Position numbers and translations under genes: made by a program | Source of the DNA: Fodinibius sp051746985 | GTDB lineage: Bacteria; Bacteroidota; Rhodothermia; Balneolales; Balneolaceae | Reading direction: 5' to 3' | Assembly: GCA_051746985.1 (NCBI GenBank) | Contig: JBNJFP010000009.1 | Coordinates: forward strand, 33,754 to 97,753 | DNA: 64,000 nt | The notes under the pieces: model-generated | The model's input: the letters and a program-made list of their open reading frames with translations, nothing else | Told to the model about the DNA's origin: nothing | Database searches by the model: none | Part shown: positions 23,735 through 33,133 of the stretch, piece by piece | Numbering within the stretch: the stretch's first letter is position 1 | Layout of the letters: the number at the start of each line of letters is the position of its first letter

Positions 23735-26700
23735 TTAAGCCAATTTGGGATTGGGATTACGAATTTTAGCAAGATACGAGGTTCTTGGTCGCGTATTAAC
23801 TTCCTCAAGAAGCAGATAGTTGCGGTTGTTCTCTTTAGTTTTTACAACTTCGCTCTCAGGATCGGTGAGATCACCAAAATAGATCGCATCGGCAGGACAA
23901 GCTTGCTGACATGCCGTTTCAACAGTGCCATCTTCAGGCTTCATCGTTTCGCCATTGGTTTCAATGTCGCGGTTAATTTTTGCGCGGTTAACACGCTGCA
24001 CACAGTAGGTACATTTTTCCATCACACCGCGGAAACGAACCGTTACTTCCGGGTTCATCGCCATCTGGATGATTTCTGGATCATCACCACCAGTTAAAAA
24101 TTCTTTAGAGTAGTTGAAGAAATTGAATCGACGCACTTTATACGGGCAGTTGTTCGCGCAATAACGTGTTCCAATACAGCGGTTATACGTCATCTGGTTC
24201 ATGCCGTCATCGCTATGCGTGGTTGCCGCTACAGGACAAACTTGCTCGCAAGGCGCCAACTCGCAGTGCATACAGGGCACCGGCTGGTGCAATGCTTTCG
24301 GATCGTTTACATCGCCATCATAATAGCGATCATTTCTAATCCAGTGCATTTCACGTCCGCGATTAACTTCGCGCTTACCTACAACGGGAATATTGTTCTC
24401 GGCCGTACAAGCAATAGTACAAACGCCGCATCCCGTACAGGCATTTAAGTCGATAGACATACCCCATTGTGGTTCTGCTTCGGGATATTCTTGCTCGTCA
24501 ATAGAATTGAAAATCGATACAGGTCGGTCTTGCCCTTTTTCCTCGGCAAGTGCTACACCCGGCATTTCGGCATCATAAGAAGACTCATAGGATGCAAATT
24601 CCGGATTTTCGCGATATTCCTGAAGGGTAGCATGGCGCAACAGAGAGCGCCCCTCCATGGTATTATGATCCTGCGTACAGGCGATTTCGTACATTTCACC
24701 CGTATTTTCAACAGTGATATCGCCTGCAAAATGCATAGCTTTTGTCGTTCGCAGGGGATAAGTATTAGTACCTGTTTTATTAGCCACGCGTCCAATACCT
24801 TCGCGACCATAACCCACGGTTACTGTGATGCTGTCATCGGCATGGCCGGGTTGTACCCAGGCCGGAATTTCAACCGTAGTACCGTCAACAGTAATAGAAA
24901 TAACTTCAACTTCGGATTTTCCAAGACTGGCTTCGGTAACGCCCAGTTCGTCGGCTGTTTTCTTGCTCATCAAAGCAACATTATCCCATGTAATCTTGGT
25001 CATGGGCTTGGGCAGCTCTTGCAACCAGCTGTTATTGGCAAAACGTCCGTCAAAAACTGTCGAGTCGGGGCGAACGACCAATTCAATTCCATCAACAGCT
25101 TCAGCATTGTCGATAAAATCACTAACGCGGCTGTTAAAATCGTTTGTAATGCTTGCCGATGCAGTAGAAAATACATCTTGCTCTGCTAAACCATCGTGCA
25201 GAGCCTTGTTCCACTGGTCGGTAAAGTCGTTCGAATAATATTCTTGCCAGGTTTCCTGAATAAGGTCATAGCCTTTTGTTTGCTCACCATTCAGGATGAT
25301 ATTCAAAAACTCAATTTCACTAACGCCGGAATATAGGGGCTCAATTTGCGGCTGGATAATAGATCGTGTTCCTGAATAGGAATATCCATCGCCCCATGCC
25401 TCAAGAAAGTGCGCCCTGTTTATATGCCAATTAGCTAATTTTGAAGTCTCATCATAATAATCCGTGAGATGAATAACTTGTCCGGCATTTTGCAGTGCTT
25501 CTTCGAAATTCAAGTCGGCTGGAGCGGTAAAAGCAGGATTTGTTCCTGTCAATACCACCGTATCGATGTTGCCGTTATTTAATTCTTCTACAAGACTGGC
25601 AAAAGCTTCACGATTATTTTGTTCATCTACATGGGGAACTTCAATATAATCAACTGTTTCACCGTTGTTGCCAAGCGCAACATTTATAGCCGCAACAGTG
25701 GCGTGGAGTTCCGGACTATGATCATTACCCACTGTTAATATAGAACGTCCCTGGTTATCAAGCAGTTCTTCTGCCAGAACCGAAATCCATTCGTGATCGG
25801 AAAATTTGTCACTGTATCCATTATATGCAGAAAGCCCATTCACCGAATCAGATAGTTCTGCGGCCAGTGCATATATAAAGAGTGCAATATCGCCAGATTT
25901 AATACGAAGACGATTATCAGCGTTAGAACCGGTGATGCTAAACGTGCTTTCAACGGCATAAAAGCGCGACATATCATCATCTTCGGACATTACGCGCCGC
26001 CTGTCGGTAAATCGTTTGGTGTTTTCGACACTGTTTTTATCAGCGGCCGGATTCAAAAAGTCATCATCAAAACTTACGATAACGTCGGCTTCATCAAACT
26101 TGTTATAAGTACGCAAACGTTGTCCAAAAGCAATGTTGGTGCCTTCAAACGCATTATTTTCACCAAATGGTTCGTAGGTGATCCACTGTGCGTTCGAAAA
26201 TTGGTCGAGCGCCTGCTCTTTCAGCTTGTTATAAGTAGGTGATGAGTTTGCCTCAGAAATGAAGGCAATGTTTTGATCTGCATTGGAAAAATGGTCGCTG
26301 CAAAATTCTGCGAAAGCGTTAACCGAAGATCGCTCTCCATCTTTGCGTACATAACGTGAGCGATCTGGGTCGTACATGTTGAGTACTTCCGCCTGATCAA
26401 AAATGCTGGTATTTCCGCTGCTGGCGGGGTGCATCTCATTACCTTCAATTTTGGTAGGCCGACCCTCGTTATTTTCAACAACAATTCCATTTAGCGCATC
26501 CTGGAATGGCGATGCCGAGGCATAAAATTGAGCCTTTCCTTCTACAATGTCTTCAGGCTGTTCACTAAAAGGAACAATTTTTTGTACCGGTCGCCGACAG
26601 GCAGCAAAACCAGCAAGCGCGATAGAAGCACCCATCACACGTAGAAAACCACGGCGTGATACTTTATCGTTTAGTTCAGTGGCATTCTCGGGAAATTCAC

Positions 26701-26785
26701 GTTCGACAAACTTTTCGTACTCTTCATTGCGAGCAAGTTCGCCAAGGCTTTTCCAGTAATTGGGATTTTTTACTTCTTCGCTCAT
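23735..26785 (-). CDS. actB: Alternative Complex III subunit ActB (iron-sulfur, molybdopterin-like fusion)
   Basis: A 1016-residue fusion. A twin-arginine-type signal (SRRGFLRVMGASIALAGFAAC, about 43-63) exports the folded protein. The long N-terminal region (about 70-760) is related to molybdopterin oxidoreductases but is not expected to bind the cofactor in ActB proteins. From about residue 780 a PsrB-like ferredoxin domain has four Cys clusters: CTGCGVCTIAC, CMHCELAPCEQVCP, CIGTRYCANNCPYK with CTYCVQR, and CQQACPADAIYFG. ActB usually has three 4Fe-4S and one 3Fe-4S cluster. It carries electrons from the quinol site toward the hemes on the periplasmic side. actA lies 51 bases upstream. Confidence 0.96.
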   Translation of the reverse strand: MSEEVKNPNYWKSLGELARNEEYEKFVEREFPENATELNDKVSRRGFLRVMGASIALAGFAACRRPVQKIVPFSEQPEDIVEGKAQFYASASPFQDALNGIVVENNEGRPTKIEGNEMHPASSGNTSIFDQAEVLNMYDPDRSRYVRKDGERSSVNAFAEFCSDHFSNADQNIAFISEANSSPTYNKLKEQALDQFSNAQWITYEPFGENNAFEGTNIAFGQRLRTYNKFDEADVIVSFDDDFLNPAADKNSVENTKRFTDRRRVMSEDDDMSRFYAVESTFSITGSNADNRLRIKSGDIALFIYALAAELSDSVNGLSAYNGYSDKFSDHEWISVLAEELLDNQGRSILTVGNDHSPELHATVAAINVALGNNGETVDYIEVPHVDEQNNREAFASLVEELNNGNIDTVVLTGTNPAFTAPADLNFEEALQNAGQVIHLTDYYDETSKLANWHINRAHFLEAWGDGYSYSGTRSIIQPQIEPLYSGVSEIEFLNIILNGEQTKGYDLIQETWQEYYSNDFTDQWNKALHDGLAEQDVFSTASASITNDFNSRVSDFIDNAEAVDGIELVVRPDSTVFDGRFANNSWLQELPKPMTKITWDNVALMSKKTADELGVTEASLGKSEVEVISITVDGTTVEIPAWVQPGHADDSITVTVGYGREGIGRVANKTGTNTYPLRTTKAMHFAGDITVENTGEMYEIACTQDHNTMEGRSLLRHATLQEYRENPEFASYESSYDAEMPGVALAEEKGQDRPVSIFNSIDEQEYPEAEPQWGMSIDLNACTGCGVCTIACTAENNIPVVGKREVNRGREMHWIRNDRYYDGDVNDPKALHQPVPCMHCELAPCEQVCPVAATTHSDDGMNQMTYNRCIGTRYCANNCPYKVRRFNFFNYSKEFLTGGDDPEIIQMAMNPEVTVRFRGVMEKCTYCVQRVNRAKINRDIETNGETMKPEDGTVETACQQACPADAIYFGDLTDPESEVVKTKENNRNYLLLEEVNTRPRTSYLAKIRNPNPKLA

Positions 26786-26836
26786 TCCGTTACGATTGCG
26801 TTAATTCAGATTCGTTCGGTTAGATGTTGCTTTTTA

Positions 26837-27490
26837 TTAATAATGACAACTCTGGCAGTAGGTGGGGGGAGCAATGTTGTGCTTCGATACAAGCTCACGT
26901 CCCATCTCAATTTGGTCTTCTTCCGGTTCGTATCCCATAGTAGTGACTTCTTCAACCGGACGAACATTTTGTTCGGGATTGCGGTGACAGTCAAGGCACC
27001 AGCTCATACTCAGAGTTTCTTTTTGGAAGACTGTTTCCATTCGGTCAACACGTCCGTGACATGTTTCGCAGCCGACGCCCACATTTACGTGCGCAGCGTG
27101 ATTAAAATAAGCATAATCAGGCAGGTTGTGGACGCGCACCCATTCTATAGACTCATCATTCTCCCAGCTATCACGAACTTTTTCCACCTCCTCAGGGTTT
27201 TGAGATCCATCAACCTGGTTGTGACAGTTCATGCACGTTTCCGTAGGTGGAACATTTGCGTGCTTTGAATCAAAAACATTTGTGTGGCAATATTGACAGT
27301 CAATATCGAGCTCACCAGCGTGCAGCTTGTGACTGTATTCGATAGGCTGCTCGGGAGCATAGCCAACATCGGTGTATTCTGGAGAAAAGTAATACCAAAC
27401 TCCTGCTACTGTTGCCGTCGCGAAAATAATAAGCCCGAGCAAAATACGTTGGGGTACTTCATTTGCCCACTTGGGAAAAATCTGAGCCAT
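26837..27490 (-). CDS. actA: Alternative Complex III subunit ActA (pentaheme cytochrome c)
   Basis: A 217-residue cytochrome with one N-terminal membrane helix (about 15-35) acting as an uncleaved anchor. Five CxxCH motifs follow: CQYCH (65), CMNCH (86), CETCH (141), CLDCH (165) and CQSCH (212). Extra His residues such as YSHKLHAG and YFNHAAHV can provide the sixth ligands. Five c-type hemes is the ActA norm. It is the first gene of the act-cox run, and the 327-base spacer upstream should carry its promoter. Confidence 0.95.
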   Translation of the reverse strand: MAQIFPKWANEVPQRILLGLIIFATATVAGVWYYFSPEYTDVGYAPEQPIEYSHKLHAGELDIDCQYCHTNVFDSKHANVPPTETCMNCHNQVDGSQNPEEVEKVRDSWENDESIEWVRVHNLPDYAYFNHAAHVNVGVGCETCHGRVDRMETVFQKETLSMSWCLDCHRNPEQNVRPVEEVTTMGYEPEEDQIEMGRELVSKHNIAPPTYCQSCHY

Positions 27491-27817
27491 GGGTAAAAAA
27501 TTTATCGTTGCTTTTTAGCAATTATCCTCAAAAAAGTTTCGGCATGAAAGTATGGAAAATCCGACTCTTTTAGAACCCACAAAAATGAGTCTTTTAATAT
27601 TTAAATCGATTCTAAATAGATTCGGTCGGAACTGCCATCCCCCGAAAAATTAATGGTCTAAAATATAATCTATTTATCAAAAATGCCTAATTCGATTCGG
27701 GAAATTTATCCAAAAACTACTGCAATCTTGGCAGAGATATAGAGGCGGATATGTCTGTCAAAAAAAAGAATAATGTTTATCTTCACCTCACTTTCAATTT
27801 TATGCCAATAAAAGTAC
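27491..27817. promoter_or_regulatory. Divergent spacer between the act-cox operon and the DUF420 gene
   Basis: This 327-base AT-rich stretch has no gene. It must hold the promoter of the long respiratory operon on the minus strand and that of the DUF420 gene on the plus strand. No clear TAnnTTTG box could be fixed. A partial direct repeat, GACTCTTTTA (27563-27572) and GAGTCTTTTA (27587-27596), whose GACTC/GAGTC ends also form a short inverted pair, is the only structured element and might be an operator. Confidence 0.5.
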
Positions 27818-28381
27818 ATGAATACGGAACAACCATTTACCATTGACCTTCTTAAAGATATAAGCTTATCCAAAGCTGTTGGCGTAATACTATTAATAAG
27901 TACTGTTGCCTTCGGTTTTTTAATATGGTTGATTTATTACAAAGGAGGCAGCGATTATAGTTCGGATCTGGTTGCCAACCTGCCCGCTCTTAACGCCCTG
28001 TTAAATAGTGCCAGCACGGTATTTCTTCTATTTGGATATCGTGCAATACGTCAGCGTAATTTTACGAGGCACATGAAGTTTAACCTGACGGCTTTTGTTA
28101 CGTCTTCTTTTTTTCTGATTAGCTACGTAATCTATCACAACTTTCATGGGGATACCCCTTTCACAGGCGAAGGGGTCATACGTCCGATATATTTTTTTAT
28201 TCTGATTTCACACATTATCCTGTCGGCAATTGTGATGCCTATGATTTTAGGCAGTTTCTATCTGGCATTTTCGGGAAGGTTGAAACTACATCGCAAGGTT
28301 TCTAAGGTGACTCTCCCTGTGTGGTTGTATGTGTCCGTTACCGGAGTCGTTATTTTCTTTATGCTTCGTGCTTATTCTTGA
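27818..28381 (+). CDS. DUF420 membrane protein (CtaM/YozB-like oxidase assembly factor)
   Basis: A 187-residue protein with five transmembrane helices and the family histidines, including the one in FTRHMKFNLTAF, YVIYHNFHGDTPF near the middle, ISHIILSAIVMP and RLKLHRKVSKVTLPVWLYVS. This matches DUF420, whose member CtaM is needed for an active heme A oxidase in Staphylococcus. It sits head to head with the act-cox operon and near ctaA and ctaB, which supports a role in heme-copper oxidase maturation. The exact step is not known. Confidence 0.85.
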   Translation: MNTEQPFTIDLLKDISLSKAVGVILLISTVAFGFLIWLIYYKGGSDYSSDLVANLPALNALLNSASTVFLLFGYRAIRQRNFTRHMKFNLTAFVTSSFFLISYVIYHNFHGDTPFTGEGVIRPIYFFILISHIILSAIVMPMILGSFYLAFSGRLKLHRKVSKVTLPVWLYVSVTGVVIFFMLRAYS

Positions 28382-28651
28382 TTATAATTTAGGCAGTCAG
28401 CTATTTATTTAAATCCGGTCACTTTAGAAAGCAGTATTATTTAAAAGTGTTGTTCTAATAAATAAATGGTATCTTCTCAGCGTTCTGGTGTTGCTAAAAT
28501 CCCACCTACTCGTTAAACAGGTTCTTGCAATCCTTTCTTTGGTCTGTCGGCGCCTCTAATATATACGGTTTTTGGATAGCGGTTTTGTGCCGATACTATA
28601 AGTATGTTTTTGTGGCGTCAGGTATTCATTAATACTCATTTAATATTATAT

Positions 28652-30217
28652 ATGACCAATTTAGAATTTAGCGACCTCAATTTAACCGATTCCATTTTAA
28701 AAGGAATTGAATCAATGGGGTTTGAAAGTCCCACTCCGGTACAACAGCAGTGTATTCCTTCGTTATTGGAAGGCAATGATGTAGTGGGGCAAGCACAGAC
28801 TGGTACCGGCAAAACGGCGGCCTTTGGTATCCCCGTAGTACAGCAAACAGATATCAGTAACAAAAATGTGCAGACGATTATTATGTGTCCTACTCGTGAG
28901 CTGGCCATACAGGTTACGGGAGAACTTATTAAGATAGGAAAGCATCTCAACGGACTGAATGTTATCCCAATTTATGGCGGGCAGTCAATATCGCGACAGA
29001 TAAAAGCACTGAAGCGTGGTGCGCATATTGTCGTTGGTACGCCCGGACGTACGATTGATCACTTGCGTCGAGGTACAATGAAACTCAATAACCTGCAGCG
29101 CGTGGTTTTTGATGAAGCTGATGAAATGCTCAATATGGGTTTTCGGGATGATATGGAGCAGATTCTTTCCTACGCTGATCAGCCCGTACAAACGATTATG
29201 TTTTCGGCGACCATGTCGAAAGGCATTCGTAAAATCATGAATCGCTATATGAGTAATCCGCAGACGATTACCATAGAACGAAAGAAAGTTACCGCTCCTA
29301 ATATCGAGCAGTATGTGGTAGAGGTACGCGACTCTGTTCGTACTGAGGCTATTTGTCGGTTTATGGATATCAATGATTTTAAGCTGGCCCTGGTGTTTTG
29401 TAATACTAAGCGCAAAACTGAACAGGTAACCCGAGAACTTAAATCACGTGGATATTCGTCGGATTTTATTAATGGTGATTTGAATCAGAACCAGCGCGAT
29501 CGCGTGATGGCCAAGTTTCGATCCGGGGCTATTGATGTGCTCGTTGGGACGGATGTAGCCGCTCGTGGACTGGATATCGATGATATCGAAGCGGTATTTA
29601 ATTATGATATCCCGCAAGATCCAGAGTATTATGTGCACCGTATTGGTCGAACCGGACGTGCCGGACGATCGGGAATGGCGATAACGTTTGCTACCCGACG
29701 CAAGAAAAAAGAGCTTCGGACCATCGAAAAGCAGATTAAAAATAAACTGAACCCACTGGAGATGCCGTCCGTGGCCGATGTTCGCATCTCACAGATGGCC
29801 GGACGCATGGAGGAAGTTGTGGACGTTCTGGAGAAGGGCGATCTTCGTCCTTTTATCGAGCAGATCGAAGGTTTTGCCGACGATCGCTTTACAACTATCG
29901 AGATTGCAGCGGCCCTGTTAAAGATGAATACATCAGCATCGGAATCGAAAGAAAACGATCAACCCTCCAAGCAGTATGATGATTCGGCCATGATAAAAGT
30001 CCATTTTAGCGTGGGCAAAAAGAATAATGTATATCCTGGTGATTTAGTGGGTGCTATTGCAGGAGAATCAGGTATCCCCGGAAAAGTAATCGGCAATATC
30101 GATATCTTTCCCAAGCACTCGTTCGTGGATGTTCCCGGTCAGTATGTAAATCAGGTGATCAGTGGAATGAACAAAAACAGGGTGAAGGGCAAAAAAGTGC
30201 ATGTCAAAGTAGCATAG
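28652..30217 (+). CDS. DEAD-box RNA helicase with C-terminal DbpA-like RNA-binding domain
   Basis: A 521-residue helicase. The start at 28652 (MTNLEFSDLNLTD) is chosen because it begins directly before the Q motif, while an upstream in-frame ATG at 28604 adds 16 unlike residues. Motifs: Q motif around 6-35, Walker A AQTGTGKT (48-55), PTRELA, GTPGR, DEAD (154-157), SAT (185-187), VGTDVAARGLDI and HRIGRTGRAGRSG. Residues from about 450 form a DbpA-type RNA-binding domain (IKVHFSVGKKNNVYPGDLVG), so it is of the DeaD/CsdA type, acting in ribosome assembly or cold-related RNA remodelling. The 270-base spacer upstream may hold a long 5' leader. Confidence 0.95.
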   Translation: MTNLEFSDLNLTDSILKGIESMGFESPTPVQQQCIPSLLEGNDVVGQAQTGTGKTAAFGIPVVQQTDISNKNVQTIIMCPTRELAIQVTGELIKIGKHLNGLNVIPIYGGQSISRQIKALKRGAHIVVGTPGRTIDHLRRGTMKLNNLQRVVFDEADEMLNMGFRDDMEQILSYADQPVQTIMFSATMSKGIRKIMNRYMSNPQTITIERKKVTAPNIEQYVVEVRDSVRTEAICRFMDINDFKLALVFCNTKRKTEQVTRELKSRGYSSDFINGDLNQNQRDRVMAKFRSGAIDVLVGTDVAARGLDIDDIEAVFNYDIPQDPEYYVHRIGRTGRAGRSGMAITFATRRKKKELRTIEKQIKNKLNPLEMPSVADVRISQMAGRMEEVVDVLEKGDLRPFIEQIEGFADDRFTTIEIAAALLKMNTSASESKENDQPSKQYDDSAMIKVHFSVGKKNNVYPGDLVGAIAGESGIPGKVIGNIDIFPKHSFVDVPGQYVNQVISGMNKNRVKGKKVHVKVA

Positions 30218-30246
30218 CGACAGCTCAAATTTTGCAAAAACCTTTT

Positions 30247-30280
30247 AAGTGGATATCCGAATACGGGTATCCACTTTTTT
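30247..30280 (+). terminator. Rho-independent terminator after the DEAD-box helicase gene
   Basis: An 11-bp stem, AGTGGATATCC (30248-30258) with GGGTATCCACT (30265-30275) including one G-U pair, followed by a run of seven Ts. It stands 30 bases after the helicase stop and just before the convergent MFS gene. Confidence 0.88.
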
Positions 30281-30288
30281 TATAGATG

Positions 30289-31485
30289 CTATTTTACTTT
30301 CTGTGGATGGGCGGCGCCCAATCCGAAAACAAGTTTGGCAATCACAATAACTAATAAAAAAAGTAGCGGTATAAGCCAAGCCCCGGTAAAATCATGCATG
30401 GCTCCAAATAGTGTTGGGCCAATGGCTGCAAGTAGATATCCAATGGATTGTGCCATGCCCGAAAGTTCGGTAGCTGTTTCACTATCGGATGATCGAAGCA
30501 CGATAAATAATAGAGCCAGCCCAAAGCTTCCGCCCAAGGCCAATCCGATGAGTGAAGCCCAGAGTCCTACTAAAAATGGATCGGGGAACATGAGTCCCAC
30601 CAAACTGATGCCTTCGGCAAGCATCAACAGCCAGACCAACGTGCGCTGGTCGTTAATTTTTTCAGCCCACACGGGAATAAAGATTGTGCCCACTACGCCC
30701 ATACCCTGAGAAAGTGAGAGCATCCATCCGGCGCGGCTGGCCGATAGTCCGCGATCCTGCAAAATCTCCGGGAGCCAGGCTAAGATTACATAAAAAGCCA
30801 GCGACTGTAACCCCATAAAAAGGGCTACTTGCCAGGCCGTTAGCGATCCCCCAAGTTCTTTCATTGAGGTTAGAAAATTACGCTCCTGTTTGGGAACGGT
30901 AAGCCCTTTAAGTTGTGGGAGCCAAATGATAAAGGCTAAAAAAGACAGGGCAGCCCAAGAGCCGAGCGACCAACGCCATCCCCAGCCTAAGTCAAAGGCC
31001 AAAGGCACACTTACTCCTGCTGCAGCTGTAGCACCAAGGCCAAGCGCACTTGAATACACGCTCGTCATAATGCCCGAGTGGTTGGGAAAATCCCGTTTAA
31101 CCAGGCTGGGCAGTAGTACATTTCCAAAAGCAATGGCAATGCCTAACAGTAATGTTCCTGCAAAGAGAGCCCCGTTCGTGGGTACCACTCGTAGCAAAAT
31201 TCCGCCTGTCAGCAAGGCCATAGCCAATGCCAAGGTACCCTCAATCCCCAGACGTTTCGTGAACAGAGGCGTTAACGTTGAGAGCACGCCAAATGCCAAA
31301 AGGGGCAGGGTGGTAAGTAATCCCAACATAGCATTGGAAAGCCCGGTGGCTTCACGGATGGTGCCAACCAGTGGACCAACGCCCGCCAGCGCCGGACGCA
31401 GGTTGAGCGCGATGAGTACAATACCGGCGATCAATAAAATGTTTTTTAACCTGGAATTTTGTTCAAATGGGGAAGATGCAGCCAT
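30289..31485 (-). CDS. MFS transporter, CynX/NimT type
   Basis: A 398-residue, twelve-helix major facilitator. The N-terminal stretch LIALNLRPALAGVGPLVGTI is the marker of the CynX/NimT/YycB branch, often annotated as cyanate or nitroimidazole transporters. An MFS loop motif follows (LFTKRLGIEGTLALAMAL). The substrate cannot be told from sequence; members act on organic anions or drugs. It stands alone on the minus strand, ending at the helicase terminator, and is divergent from the MDR oxidoreductase. Confidence 0.88.
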   Translation of the reverse strand: MAASSPFEQNSRLKNILLIAGIVLIALNLRPALAGVGPLVGTIREATGLSNAMLGLLTTLPLLAFGVLSTLTPLFTKRLGIEGTLALAMALLTGGILLRVVPTNGALFAGTLLLGIAIAFGNVLLPSLVKRDFPNHSGIMTSVYSSALGLGATAAAGVSVPLAFDLGWGWRWSLGSWAALSFLAFIIWLPQLKGLTVPKQERNFLTSMKELGGSLTAWQVALFMGLQSLAFYVILAWLPEILQDRGLSASRAGWMLSLSQGMGVVGTIFIPVWAEKINDQRTLVWLLMLAEGISLVGLMFPDPFLVGLWASLIGLALGGSFGLALLFIVLRSSDSETATELSGMAQSIGYLLAAIGPTLFGAMHDFTGAWLIPLLFLLVIVIAKLVFGLGAAHPQKVK

Positions 31486-31622
31486 TTGTATGGTTCGGGA
31501 ATCTAAAAATTATATCGTTATAATAAGGCGGGCAAAAGATACAAAACTGCAGTGAGTATTCATGAGTAATATTCTTTCAGATATTTGATTCCTGATTAAC
31601 ACGTTAAAGAAACTGAAATACT

Positions 31623-32648
31623 ATGCGACAAATTGTAAACAGATCGAATGGCGGGTACAATGTGCTGCACGTCGAAGAAGTCCCCAATCTGCAACCAGGG
31701 GAAAAAGAAGTAATTGTCAACGTAAAAGCCTCAGGGCTCAATTTTGCGGATATCCTTGCCCGCAAGGGGCAGTATCCCGACGGACCCAACAAACCCTGCG
31801 TGATGGGCTACGAGGTATCTGGGGTGGTTGACTCGGTTGGCAGTGAAATTGATTCGCAGTGGGTAGGCAAAGAGGTGGTTGCGTTCACCCGCTTTAAAGG
31901 GCAGGCCGAGCAGGTGGCCGTTCGCCCATCCCAATTATTTGAAAAGCCCGAGCGCCTTTCTTTTGCAGAAGCAGCTGCTCTGCCGGTAAATTATCTAACA
32001 GCTCATATCTTAATAGAAGTAATGGGGTCGTTGCAAGCTTATGAGTCCATCCTTATTCACAACGTCGGTGGAGGTGTGGGCATTGCCGCTCTTGATATCG
32101 CCCAGCATATTGGAGCTACCACGTACGGTACGGCCAGCAAGCGGAAACACGATTTTTTAGCCGACCGTGGCTTGGATTATGCTATCGATTATCGCAATAA
32201 GGATTGGTACGACGAGCTGATGAAGCTGACCGATGGAACAGGTGTGGAACTGATTACTGATCCTCTTGGCGGAAAAGAATGGAAGCGAAGTTATAAGGCG
32301 TTGCGCTCCACGGGCCGGTTGGGCATGTTCGGAATTTCATCGGCCAGTGAGGGCACTGGCGGAGGGCTAAGCGCAATGTGGGGCGTGCTCAAAACGGTTG
32401 TACAGATGCCGTTTTACCATCCACTGCCGCTACTTAACAAAAACCGCGGCGTTTTTGGCGTCAATTTGGGACATCTTTGGCACGAACCTGAAAAGGCAAA
32501 AGTCTGGATACAACAAATTTTAAAAGGTGTTGAAGAAGAGTGGATCAATCCCCACGTGGATACCACTTTTAGCTTTGATGAAGTGGCCGAGGCGCATCGT
32601 TATATTGAGGATCGACAAAATATCGGCAAGGTCATTCTAACACCTTAA
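31623..32648 (+). CDS. Medium-chain zinc-independent alcohol dehydrogenase / quinone oxidoreductase
   Basis: A 341-residue MDR-family NAD(P)H oxidoreductase. The GroES-like N-terminal domain has VKASGLNFADILARKGQYP and PCVMGYEVSGVV. The Rossmann domain has LIHNVGGGVGIAALDIAQHIG. Ligand cysteines for the catalytic zinc of classical ADHs are not seen, which fits the quinone reductase / VAT-1-like branch. The end HRYIEDRQNIGKVILTP is standard. It probably reduces quinones or enones in the cytosol. The 5'-nucleotidase gene follows after 12 bases, so the two are likely co-transcribed. Confidence 0.9.
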   Translation: MRQIVNRSNGGYNVLHVEEVPNLQPGEKEVIVNVKASGLNFADILARKGQYPDGPNKPCVMGYEVSGVVDSVGSEIDSQWVGKEVVAFTRFKGQAEQVAVRPSQLFEKPERLSFAEAAALPVNYLTAHILIEVMGSLQAYESILIHNVGGGVGIAALDIAQHIGATTYGTASKRKHDFLADRGLDYAIDYRNKDWYDELMKLTDGTGVELITDPLGGKEWKRSYKALRSTGRLGMFGISSASEGTGGGLSAMWGVLKTVVQMPFYHPLPLLNKNRGVFGVNLGHLWHEPEKAKVWIQQILKGVEEEWINPHVDTTFSFDEVAEAHRYIEDRQNIGKVILTP

Positions 32649-32660
32649 CCAAACACCATT

Positions 32661-33101
32661 ATGAAAATCGTATATATAGATATGGACAGCGTGCTCGTCG
32701 ATTTTGAGCATGGTATCGGCCAGCTTTCCAAAGAAACCTACGAAGAATACAAAGACGATCTTGACGAGGTGCCTGGGTTTTTCCGTGATCTTACACCCAT
32801 CGACGGTGCCATCGAGGCCTTTCACAAGCTCAGCACCCACTACGATGTCTATATCCTGTCAACAGCCCCATGGCGCAATCCATCCGCATGGATCGACAAG
32901 CTGTTGTGGGTCAAAAAACATCTGCCAGAAGTGGCCCGCAAGCGCCTCATTTTAAGTCACAACAAGCACCTCAACAAAGGCCACTATCTTATCGATGATC
33001 GCAAGGCTAACGGCGCCGGTGATTTTGAAGGAGAACACATTCATTTTGGTCACGAGCCCTTTCCCCATTGGCAGGCGGTGCTGGAGTATCTGCTCCCGTG
33101 A
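32661..33101 (+). CDS. HAD-family 5'(3')-deoxyribonucleotidase-like protein (NT5C type)
   Basis: A 146-residue HAD phosphatase. Motif I is DMDSVLVDF, with nucleophile Asp7 and acid/base Asp9; most relatives have Gly rather than Ser at the next position. Motif II is in VYILSTAPWRNP, motif III Lys lies in SHNKHLNKG, and motif IV is YLIDDRKANGAGDF. This order and the short length match the NT5C/YorS-like 5' nucleotidases, which remove phosphate from deoxynucleoside monophosphates. It follows the MDR gene by 12 bases. Substrate choice is inferred from family only. Confidence 0.85.
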   Translation: MKIVYIDMDSVLVDFEHGIGQLSKETYEEYKDDLDEVPGFFRDLTPIDGAIEAFHKLSTHYDVYILSTAPWRNPSAWIDKLLWVKKHLPEVARKRLILSHNKHLNKGHYLIDDRKANGAGDFEGEHIHFGHEPFPHWQAVLEYLLP

Positions 33102-33133
33102 TTTTTTGGATATGATTCTGTTCGTCAGCAGCG

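Noticed and set aside
23735..26785. Active molybdopterin oxidoreductase
   Set aside because: The gene order and Fe-S layout identify ActB, whose molybdopterin-like domain lacks the cofactor.
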